DNA of 36,837 nucleotides, from NCBI GenBank assembly GCA_945830575.1, contig CALZZE010000026.1, forward strand, positions 1 through 36,837, read 5' to 3'. Position 1 is the first letter of the stretch. Each line of letters starts with the position of its first letter. Made by a program: the position numbers and the translations under genes. The notes under the pieces were generated by a model, which was not told the origin of the DNA, ran no database searches, and worked only from the letters and a program-made list of their open reading frames with translations. This stretch comes from an uncultured Subdoligranulum sp. Its GTDB lineage: Bacteria > Bacillota > Clostridia > Oscillospirales > Ruminococcaceae. Of the stretch, positions 30,195 to 36,837 are shown in pieces.

Positions 30195-32903
30195 ATGCCA
30201 AAAGAACTCGCAAAACAGTATGACCCCAAAGGCGTGGAGGACCGCATTTACCAGAACTGGTGCGACCACGGCTACTTCCACACCAAAATCGACCGCAGCA
30301 AAAAGCCCTTCACCATCGTCATGCCGCCGCCCAACGTCACCGGCCAGCTGCACATGGGCCACGCCATGGACAACACCTGGCAGGACATCCTCATCCGCTA
30401 CAAGCGCATGGAGGGCTACGCCGCCCTGTGGGTGCCCGGCACCGACCACGCCTCCATTGCCACCGAGGCCAAGGTGGTGGAGGCCATGCGGGCGGACGGC
30501 CTGACCAAGGAAATGGTGGGCCGGGACGGCTTTCTGGAGCGCGCCTGGGCGTGGAAAAACACCTACGGCAGCCGCATCGTCAGCCAGCTGAAAAAGCTGG
30601 GCTCCTCCTGTGACTGGGAGCGGGAGCGGTTTACCATGGACGAGGGCTGCTCCGACGCGGTCAAGGAGGTGTTCGTCCGCCTGTACGACAAGGGTCTGAT
30701 CTACCGGGGCAACCGGATGGTCAACTGGTGCCCCCACTGCAACACCTCCATTTCCGACGCCGAGGTGGAGTATGAGAGCAAGGAGGGCAGCTTCTGGCAC
30801 CTGCTGTATCCGGTCAAGGAGACCGGCGAACTGCTGGAGCTGGCCACCACCCGTCCCGAAACCATGCTGGGCGACACCGCCGTGGCCATCAACACCGATG
30901 ACCCCCGCTATGCCCACCTGCATGGCTGCCATGTCATTCTGCCGCTGCTGAACAAGGAAATTCCCATCGTCTGCGACGAGCACGCCGACATGGAGAAGGG
31001 CACCGGTGTGGTGAAGATCACCCCCGCCCATGACCCCAACGACTTTGAGGTGGGCAAGCGCCACGACCTGCCCATGGTGCGGGTGCTGACCTATGACGGC
31101 CGCATGACCGGCGCCGCCGACAAGGCCGCCGCCGATGAACTGCGCGCCTCCGGCCGCGCCGCTGCTGACGAGCCGGAGGTGCTGGACTGCGGCAAGTACG
31201 CCGGTATGACCGCGCTGGAGGCCCGCAAGGCCATTCTGGCCGATCTGGAGGCCATCGGCGCGCTGAAATGCACCGAGCCGCTGACCCATGACGTGGGCAC
31301 CTGCTACCGCTGCCATTCCGTCATCGAGCCGATGGTGTCCAAGCAGTGGTTCGTCAAAATGGAGCCGCTGGCCAAGCCTGCCATCGAGGCGGTGGAAAAG
31401 GGCGACATCCAATATGTGCCCGAGCGGTTCACCAAAAACTATATGAACTGGATGAAGAACACCCGTGACTGGTGCATCAGCCGCCAGCTGTGGTGGGGCC
31501 ATCAGATCCCCGCATGGTACTGCGATGACTGCGGCGAGACCGTGGTGGCGAAAAACGCCCCCTGCGCCTGCCCCAAGTGCGGCAGCACCCATCTGACTCA
31601 GGACCCCGATACGCTGGACACCTGGTTCAGCTCCGCTCTGTGGCCCTTCTCCACGCTGGGCTGGCCCAACGAGGACAGCGAGGACCTGAACTTCTTCTAC
31701 CCCACCAGCACGCTGGTCACCGGGTACGACATCATCGGATTCTGGGTCTCCCGCATGATTTTCTCAGGCCTTGCCTACACCGGCAAAGCGCCCTTTGACA
31801 CGGTGCTCATCCATGGCATCGTCCGGGACAGCCAGGGCCGCAAGATGTCCAAGAGCCTCGGCAACGGCATTGACCCGCTGGAGGTCATCGACCAGTACGG
31901 CGCGGACGCGCTGCGCATGATGCTGGTGGTGGGTTCCACCGCGGGCAATGATATGCGTTACAGCGACGAAAAGGTGAAGGCCCAGCGCAACTTTGCCAAC
32001 AAGCTGTGGAACGCCACCCGCTTTGTGCTGATGAATCTGCCGGAGGACTTCCGGCCCGGTATGCCCGCTGAGGCCCAGCTGGACATGAGCGACAAGTGGG
32101 TGCTGTCCGAGCTGGCCCGCACCGCCGCCGAGGCCACCGCCAATCTGGACAAGTACGAACTGGGCCTTGCCGCCGAAAAGGTGGAGAGCTTCATCTGGGA
32201 TGTCTACTGCGACTGGTATATTGAAATCTGCAAATCCCGTCTGAATTCCGGCGATGAGGCACAGGCGGACACCGCCCGCAAGGTGCTGGTGCATACGCTG
32301 GACGCGGCGCTGCGGCTGCTGCATCCCTTCATGCCGTTTATCACCGAGGAACTGTATCAGGCGCTGCCCGGCTGCGGCGAGACCATCATGCTGCAAAGCT
32401 GGCCCGCCAACGAGGAAATGCCCACCTGGCCCGGGGAGTGCGCCGACTTTGAAAAGCTGATGGACTATATCAAGGCGGTGCGCGCCGTGCGCAGCGATAT
32501 GAATGTCCACCCGGCCAAAAAGACCAGCATGGTCATCGAGACCGCCAGCCCCGCCGCCTTCGAGAAGGGCAGCGTGTATCTGGCCCGGTTCGCCTTTGCC
32601 ACCGACGTGACCCTCACCGAAAAGTTTGAGGGCGACACCGCCGGCATGGTGACGGTGGCCACCCCCGCCGCCCGCGGTTTCATTCCCATGATGGAACTCA
32701 TCGACCGGGAGAAGGAACTGGCCCGCCTGAACAAGGAGCTGGAAAAGGCCGAGAAGGAGGCTGCTGTCTTTGAAAAGCAGCTGTCCAACCCCAAGTTCGT
32801 GGAGAAGGCTCCCGAAAAGCTGGTGGCCGAGACCCGCGCCAAGCAGGCCGCCGCACAGGATAAAATCCAGAACCTCCGCCAGTCCATCGCCGCGTTGGGC
32901 TGA
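30195..32903 (+). CDS. valS: Valyl-tRNA synthetase
   Basis: Class I aminoacyl-tRNA synthetase, 902 residues, normal length. PPPNVTGQLHMGHAMDNTWQ holds the HIGH motif (53-56); a CP1 editing domain follows (residues about 200-350, with TTRPETMLGDTAVAI); KMSKSLGNGIDPL is near residue 550; the anticodon-binding domain and the C-terminal coiled-coil arm (about 830-900, KELEKAEKEAAVFEKQL) complete the bacterial ValRS layout. AAGGAGG precedes the ATG. Controlled by the T-box just upstream; followed by a strong terminator. Confidence 0.98.
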   Translation: MPKELAKQYDPKGVEDRIYQNWCDHGYFHTKIDRSKKPFTIVMPPPNVTGQLHMGHAMDNTWQDILIRYKRMEGYAALWVPGTDHASIATEAKVVEAMRADGLTKEMVGRDGFLERAWAWKNTYGSRIVSQLKKLGSSCDWERERFTMDEGCSDAVKEVFVRLYDKGLIYRGNRMVNWCPHCNTSISDAEVEYESKEGSFWHLLYPVKETGELLELATTRPETMLGDTAVAINTDDPRYAHLHGCHVILPLLNKEIPIVCDEHADMEKGTGVVKITPAHDPNDFEVGKRHDLPMVRVLTYDGRMTGAADKAAADELRASGRAAADEPEVLDCGKYAGMTALEARKAILADLEAIGALKCTEPLTHDVGTCYRCHSVIEPMVSKQWFVKMEPLAKPAIEAVEKGDIQYVPERFTKNYMNWMKNTRDWCISRQLWWGHQIPAWYCDDCGETVVAKNAPCACPKCGSTHLTQDPDTLDTWFSSALWPFSTLGWPNEDSEDLNFFYPTSTLVTGYDIIGFWVSRMIFSGLAYTGKAPFDTVLIHGIVRDSQGRKMSKSLGNGIDPLEVIDQYGADALRMMLVVGSTAGNDMRYSDEKVKAQRNFANKLWNATRFVLMNLPEDFRPGMPAEAQLDMSDKWVLSELARTAAEATANLDKYELGLAAEKVESFIWDVYCDWYIEICKSRLNSGDEAQADTARKVLVHTLDAALRLLHPFMPFITEELYQALPGCGETIMLQSWPANEEMPTWPGECADFEKLMDYIKAVRAVRSDMNVHPAKKTSMVIETASPAAFEKGSVYLARFAFATDVTLTEKFEGDTAGMVTVATPAARGFIPMMELIDREKELARLNKELEKAEKEAAVFEKQLSNPKFVEKAPEKLVAETRAKQAAAQDKIQNLRQSIAALG

Positions 32904-32920
32904 ATCACAGAATCCCTTCA

Positions 32921-32954
32921 CGAGCCGCTGCCCCGCGCAGCGGCTCGCATTTTT
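32921..32954 (+). terminator. valS terminator
   Basis: CGAGCCGCTGC (32921-32931) pairs with GCAGCGGCTCG (32937-32947), then five T residues. Confidence 0.85.
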
Positions 32955-32958
32955 CGAT

Positions 32959-32987
32959 TTGCACTTTGCTGGTTCCCGTGCTATAAT
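32959..32987 (+). promoter_or_regulatory. Promoter of VanZ-folC
   Basis: TTGCAC (32959-32964), 17-base spacer, TATAAT (32982-32987). Confidence 0.65.
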
Positions 32988-33015
32988 GGCGCAGAGGATA
33001 CAGAAAGGAACAAAT

Positions 33016-33612
33016 ATGGAACAACAAAAGACAAGTCCGTGGCTCATTGCGTTCCGTGTGATTTTCACCTTCGCATTGATCGCCTGTATCGCATTTATTT
33101 TTCGCAATTCACTGGAGACCGGGGCACAGTCCTCGGTGCGCAGTCAGGAACTGATGGCGCTGCTCAACAAACTGCTGGGCAAGCTGCATTTCGGCCCGCT
33201 GTCGGAGCATACCATCCGTAAGCTGGCCCACTTCGCAGAATTCACCATGGAAGGCTTCCTGCTGATGCTCTGCCTGCGGGTCTACACAGCCCATTTTGTG
33301 CGGCACATGAGCTGGCCGCTGCTGGGCGGCATGACCACCGCGCTGATGGACGAGACCATCCAGCGGTTCATCCCCAACCGCACCTCTTCCGTCACCGATG
33401 TGTGGATCGACATGGCAGGCGTGGTGTGCGGACTGTTCGTGGCGCTCATCATTCTGCTCATTGTCCGTCTTGTGACCGCGTTCTATGCGATCAAAAAGGA
33501 AAACCGGGAGCTGCGTGCCGAGCAGGCCCGCCTGCGCCGTGCCCAACAGGAGGCGGAGCACGAGCGTCTGGCCCGGCAGGCGATGCGCCATTATAAGGAG
33601 GAACAGCCATGA
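33016..33612 (+). CDS. VanZ-family membrane protein
   Basis: A 198-residue VanZ-like protein with about four transmembrane helices: one at the N-terminus, then IRKLAHFAEFTMEGFLLML, the LLGGMTTALMDETIQRFIPNRTSS block with the VanZ-conserved DE/Q and R residues, and a final helix (VVCGLFVALIILLIVRLV). A basic, Gln/Arg-rich coiled tail follows. Family members influence teicoplanin tolerance, but most are uncharacterised. The ATG at 33016 is chosen with AAAGGAA upstream; its stop overlaps the folC start (ATGA), so it is coupled to it. Confidence 0.88.
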   Translation: MEQQKTSPWLIAFRVIFTFALIACIAFIFRNSLETGAQSSVRSQELMALLNKLLGKLHFGPLSEHTIRKLAHFAEFTMEGFLLMLCLRVYTAHFVRHMSWPLLGGMTTALMDETIQRFIPNRTSSVTDVWIDMAGVVCGLFVALIILLIVRLVTAFYAIKKENRELRAEQARLRRAQQEAEHERLARQAMRHYKEEQP

Positions 33613-34904
33613 CCACACAGCAAGCCATTGAGGCACTGCACGCACTGCCCCGCATGGGCGGCGCGCCCACACTGACCCGTATGCAAAACCTGCTGGCGCA
33701 TCTGGGCAATCCCGAGGCGGAGCTGTCCTGCGTGCATATTGCAGGCACCAACGGCAAGGGGAGCCTCGCGGCCATGGTCAGCAGCATCCTCACCAAAGCC
33801 GGGTACAAGACCGGTCTGACGGTCAGTCCCTTTGTGACGGATTTCCGGGAGCGCTTTCAAATCAACGGGGAGATGATCCCGCCCCGCACCCTCACCACGC
33901 TGGCCCAAAAGGTTCTGCACGCGGTGGAGCAAATCCGGGAGGAGGGCGGCGAGAGTCCCGTGGAATTCGAGGCAGTCACCGCGCTGGCGCTGCTGTGGTT
34001 TGCCCGGGAAAAATGTGATTTGGTGGTGCTGGAGACCGGCCTTGGCGGCCGCTGCGACGCCACCAACGCGGTGCCCCGCACGCTGGTGGCCGCCATCACC
34101 AAAATCGGTCTGGACCATACCGAGATTCTCGGGGATACCGTTGCCAAAATTGCCGCCGAAAAGGCGGGCATCCTCAAGCCGGGCTGCACGCTGGTGTGTT
34201 ACCCGGACCAGCCCAAAGACGCGCTGGAGGTTATCACCGCCGCCGCAGAACGGGCCGGCGTCAGGCTGGTGGTGCCGGACAAGGAGGATTTGAATCTGGA
34301 GCAGGCAAAGCCCCTTAAAAACCTCATCGATTACGGCGGCTATCAGGTGCGGCTGCGCATGCCGGGACGGCATCAGGCGTACCACGCCGCCATGGCGGTG
34401 GAGGTGGCGCTGGCGCTCTGGCGGGATTTCGGCTACGAAATTTCCGATGAAGCCATTCTGGACGGCCTTGCCGCTGCCTCCATGCCCGCCCGCATGGAGG
34501 TACTGCGCCGCCATCCGCTGCTGCTGCTGGATGGAGGCCACAATCCGGACGGCGTTTCCGCCCTTGCCGCCGAACTGAAACAAGCCGGCTACGAGGAAAA
34601 TCTGGTGGGCGTGATGGGCGTGATGGCGGACAAAAACTACGAGTCCATGCTGACCACGCTGACGCCCTGCTTTGCCAAGCTGTACACCGTCACGCCGGAC
34701 AGTCCCCGGGCACTCTCGGCGGAGGAACTGCAATATGCGGCCAAGTTCCATCTGGATGCCGAGGCGGCGCCCTCCGTGAAGGAGGGCATCCGCCGTGCGC
34801 TGGACTACTGCGAGGAGCAGCATCTGCCCGGCGTGGTGGTCTGCGGCAGCCTGTATCTGGCGGCGCAGGCCCGGCCCTGCCTTCTGAAAGAGGCGGAGCG
34901 GTAA
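33609..34904 (+). CDS. folC: Folylpolyglutamate/dihydrofolate synthase
   Basis: Adds glutamate to dihydropteroate or folate. 431 residues, Mur-ligase fold. HIAGTNGKGSLAAMVSSIL (44-62) is the P-loop, LETGLGGRCDATNAV near residue 150 and KIGLDHTEILGDTVAKIAAEKAGI follow, and RMEVLRRHPLLLLDGGHNPDG holds the C-terminal domain's signature. Starts within the VanZ stop codon; RBS AAGGAGG lies in the VanZ gene. Confidence 0.96.
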   Translation: MTTQQAIEALHALPRMGGAPTLTRMQNLLAHLGNPEAELSCVHIAGTNGKGSLAAMVSSILTKAGYKTGLTVSPFVTDFRERFQINGEMIPPRTLTTLAQKVLHAVEQIREEGGESPVEFEAVTALALLWFAREKCDLVVLETGLGGRCDATNAVPRTLVAAITKIGLDHTEILGDTVAKIAAEKAGILKPGCTLVCYPDQPKDALEVITAAAERAGVRLVVPDKEDLNLEQAKPLKNLIDYGGYQVRLRMPGRHQAYHAAMAVEVALALWRDFGYEISDEAILDGLAAASMPARMEVLRRHPLLLLDGGHNPDGVSALAAELKQAGYEENLVGVMGVMADKNYESMLTTLTPCFAKLYTVTPDSPRALSAEELQYAAKFHLDAEAAPSVKEGIRRALDYCEEQHLPGVVVCGSLYLAAQARPCLLKEAER

Positions 34905-34948
34905 AAGTTTCCGCCTTCGCCCCATCACAACAAAATTTGCACGCTTGT

Positions 34949-34978
34949 CCCTGTATCTTATGGATACAGGGATATTTT
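34949..34978 (+). terminator. Terminator between folC and spoIIA
   Basis: CCCTGTATC pairs with GATACAGGG (34949-34957, 34963-34971), then ATATTTTATTT. No clear sigma-H promoter was found before spoIIAA; a weak TTGCAC-16-TATGGA at 34937-34964 overlaps this stem. Confidence 0.6.
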
Positions 34979-35000
34979 ATTTGGAAAGAGGAAACCGTTC

Positions 35001-35315
35001 ATGGCCAATGTGTACTTTGCGCCCGCGGGGGCCACGCTGGCGGCGTATCTCACCGGCGAGATCGACCACCACAGCGCCCAGACCCTCCGGCGGGAAATTG
35101 ACGCCCAGATCGACGCCCGTCTGCCGGAGTTGCTCACGCTGGATTTTTCCGGCGTCACCTTTATGGATTCCTCCGGCGTGGGTCTGATTCTGGGCCGCAG
35201 CCGCCGCATCACCGGGCTGGGCGGCAAGCTGTCGGTGCAGAATGTTTCGCCTGCCGTGAAAAAAATGCTGGACATTGCCCGCATTCCGTGCGTCACAGGA
35301 GGGGACAAGCCATGA
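35001..35315 (+). CDS. spoIIAA: Anti-sigma F factor antagonist
   Basis: STAS-domain protein of 104 residues. The TFMDSSGVGLILGR block holds the Ser that SpoIIAB phosphorylates. Dephosphorylated SpoIIAA frees sigma F in the forespore. AAAGAGG precedes the ATG; the stop overlaps the spoIIAB start (ATGA). Confidence 0.93.
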   Translation: MANVYFAPAGATLAAYLTGEIDHHSAQTLRREIDAQIDARLPELLTLDFSGVTFMDSSGVGLILGRSRRITGLGGKLSVQNVSPAVKKMLDIARIPCVTGGDKP

Positions 35316-35743
35316 AAATGCTCAATTCCGTCAAGCTGACTTTTGCCAGCCGTTCCGTCAACGAGGGCTTTGCCCGCGCCGTTGTGGCCGCTTTTCTGGT
35401 TCCACTGGACCCCACCGTGCCCCAGATGGCCGATTTGAAAACCGCCGTGTCGGAGGCGGTCACCAACTGCATCGTCCACGCCTACCCGGATTCCATCGGC
35501 CCGGTCACCCTCACCGCCGCGCTGTATGAGGGCGGGCTGGTGCGCATCACGGTCAGCGACCGGGGCGTCGGCATTGCCGATGTGGAACAGGCCATGCAGC
35601 CCATGTATACCACCGGCAACCCGGAGGAACGGGCCGGGCTGGGCTTTGCCGTGATGCAGAGCTTTATGGATAAGGTGAAAGTGTCCTCCACGCCAGGAAG
35701 GGGCACCCGTGTCACGCTGAGCAAACGTCTGGACAGCAAGTGA
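35312..35743 (+). CDS. spoIIAB: Anti-sigma F factor
   Basis: A 143-residue GHKL-type kinase that binds sigma F and phosphorylates SpoIIAA. SEAVTNCIVHAYPD is the N-box, VSDRGVGIAD the G1 box, and NPEERAGLGFAVMQSFMD the G2 box. The ATG at 35312 lies in the SpoIIAA stop and AGGAGGGG is upstream. Confidence 0.93.
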   Translation: MKMLNSVKLTFASRSVNEGFARAVVAAFLVPLDPTVPQMADLKTAVSEAVTNCIVHAYPDSIGPVTLTAALYEGGLVRITVSDRGVGIADVEQAMQPMYTTGNPEERAGLGFAVMQSFMDKVKVSSTPGRGTRVTLSKRLDSK

Positions 35744-35775
35744 TCCCTACATATTCCTTAAAGGAGGGGACCGCC

Positions 35776-36462
35776 ATGCCCACATTACAGCCCATCGAAA
35801 CAACGCCCCGGGCGGAGTTCATCCAGAACAATCTGGGGCTGGTTCATGCCTGCGCCGGGCGTTTCCGCAACCGCGGCATTGAGTATGAGGAACTGTACGC
35901 CGCCGGATGCCTTGGGCTGGTGAAGGCCTGCGACGGCTTTGACGCATCCCGCGGGCTGTGCTTTTCCACCTACGCTGTGCCGGTGATTCTGGGGGAGATC
36001 AAAAAGCTGTTCCGGGACGGCGGCACGGTGAAGGTCAGCCGTTCCCTGAAGGAGTTAGGACTGCGTATCAACGCGGAGCGGGAGCGCTGTCTGAAACGCA
36101 CCGGAACAGAGCCGAGCGTCACCCAGCTGGCCGAAACACTGGATACCACACCGGAACAGGTGGCAATGGCCATCCGTGCTTCTCTGCCTGTGCTGTCGCT
36201 GACCCCGGCGGACAGTGAGGACGGCGGAAGGGAATGGGATGTGCCGGTGGACTCCCCGGAGGAAATGCTGTCCGAGCGCATCAGTCTGGACGAGGTAATG
36301 GACAAGCTGCCGCCGTCGGATCGCCTGCTGATTCGCCTGCGTTTTTTCGGAGGCAGAACTCAAAGTGAGACCGCAAAGGTACTGCACACCACACAGGTGC
36401 AGATATCCCGGCGGGAACGAAAGATATTAAAATGGATGCGTCAGGAACTGTCAGGGGAGTAA
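35776..36462 (+). CDS. sigF: RNA polymerase sporulation sigma factor F
   Basis: Sigma-70 family forespore factor, 228 residues. Region 2 is AAGCLGLVKACDGFDASRGLCFSTYAVPVILGEIKKLFRDGG; KVSRSLKELG leads into region 3; region 4 ends with DRLLIRLRFFGGRTQSETAKVLHTTQVQISRRERKIL. The ATG at 35776 has AAAGGAGGGG upstream; a GTG 12 codons earlier overlaps the spoIIAB stop and is less likely. Confidence 0.94.
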   Translation: MPTLQPIETTPRAEFIQNNLGLVHACAGRFRNRGIEYEELYAAGCLGLVKACDGFDASRGLCFSTYAVPVILGEIKKLFRDGGTVKVSRSLKELGLRINAERERCLKRTGTEPSVTQLAETLDTTPEQVAMAIRASLPVLSLTPADSEDGGREWDVPVDSPEEMLSERISLDEVMDKLPPSDRLLIRLRFFGGRTQSETAKVLHTTQVQISRRERKILKWMRQELSGE

Positions 36463-36483
36463 GATTTTACAACAGGTAAAATC
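36463..36483 (+). terminator. Inverted repeat after sigF
   Basis: GATTTTAC, AACAG, GTAAAATC directly after the stop codon. AU-rich and without a T run, so it is a weak terminator at best. Confidence 0.4.
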
Positions 36484-36591
36484 CCCAATTACAGTCTGTA
36501 AAAGAGCGCCGCACCATGCTGTCAAAAAAGCAAAAAAGCCGCTGTCAAACTGTGCGAGTTGCCAAAAGTGCGACTTTTGCGCAGAAACCTC

Positions 36592-36837
36592 TTGACGGCG
36601 GCCTTTTTGCGTGGTAAAATAACACCACTGCTTCGGAAGTGGTGCGAACCTGAAAATCGGCTCGAAAAAAGTTGAAAAAGGGTATTGACACAGAGCTTCG
36701 GATGTGGTAATATAATCAAGCTGTCGCACGACAGAGCGCTTGTGAAGAAAAGCTCAGAAAAGTTTTTCAAAAAACTTCAAATTTCCTCTTGACAAACGGA
36801 AATGAATGAGATATAATAAACAAGCTGCTCCGCGAGA
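36592..36837 (+). promoter_or_regulatory. Three tandem strong promoters, likely of an rRNA operon
   Basis: P1: TTGACG 36592-36597, 17 bases, TAAAAT 36615-36620. P2: TTGACA 36685-36690, 17 bases, TAATAT 36708-36713. P3: TTGACA 36789-36794, 17 bases, TATAAT 36812-36817. Each is preceded by an A/T-rich tract (for example AAGTTTTTCAAAAAACTTC), like UP elements. This is the usual architecture of Firmicute rrn promoters; the rRNA genes would lie just beyond the window. The rest of 36484-36591 shows no gene. Confidence 0.7.

Noticed and set aside
30087-31592. Open frame of 501 codons opposite the valS leader and valS
   Set aside because: It overlaps the T-box and the valS start on the other strand; composition is that of a shadow frame.
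34937-34964. Possible sigma-A promoter or sigma-H site before spoIIAA
   Set aside because: The elements are weak and overlap a terminator stem, and no sigma-H consensus was found, so no promoter is listed.

Overview
The window reads as chromosomal DNA of a GC-rich, spore-forming, low-oxygen Clostridium-class Firmicute, most like the Oscillospiraceae/Ruminococcaceae of the gut. The evidence is a spoIIAA-spoIIAB-sigF operon, a valS T-box, GAGG-type ribosome binding sites throughout, Firmicute-style consensus promoters with 17-base spacers, a class B sortase with a clostridial-type sorting signal, and genes common in gut Oscillospirales (YggS with UPF0340, VanZ, MATE). No plasmid, phage, IS or CRISPR hallmark was seen.

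Positions 1-15092 form a catabolic island for an unidentified carboxylated substrate. Leftward genes encode a mannitol/fructuronate-type dehydrogenase (cut by the window edge), a YiaK-type 2,3-diketo-L-gulonate reductase, an M28 peptidase, a YhcH/YjgK/YiaL protein, an SDR, a cyclase-family hydrolase, a ketopantoate-reductase-like enzyme and an N-acetylneuraminate-lyase-like aldolase. Rightward genes encode a 12-TM-type anion transporter, a 711-residue HyuA-type ATP-dependent amidohydrolase with no HyuB partner, and an orphan HExxH protein. Three GntR/FCD regulators lie inside the island, and a CTGATATAT-type motif sits on several of its promoters. The transporter and HyuA-like gene have codon usage typical of highly expressed genes. 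This island is the best candidate for an undescribed system.

Positions 15200-20600 are housekeeping-like: a tRNA-Val(CAC) with an unusual terminator and a degenerate copy of its 3' end nearby, a MATE exporter with a leader attenuator, the UPF0340-YggS pair with a possible small RNA or attenuated leader upstream, and an Lrp/AsnC regulator with a zinc-ribbon membrane protein and a GT2 glycosyltransferase.

Positions 20600-29800 concern the cell surface: an HD phosphohydrolase, a PC4-like protein, a polytopic glycosyltransferase-like protein, a class B sortase, a small protein with both a lipobox and a sortase signal, the dTDP-rhamnose genes rfbA-rfbD-rfbB (rfbC absent), an unknown membrane protein and a tyrosine phosphatase. 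A gene-free stretch before rfbA carries three strong hairpins.

Positions 29850-36837 hold the valS T-box with valS, VanZ-folC, and the spoIIA operon. The window ends in three tandem strong promoters with A/T-rich upstream elements, the usual look of an rRNA operon promoter region.
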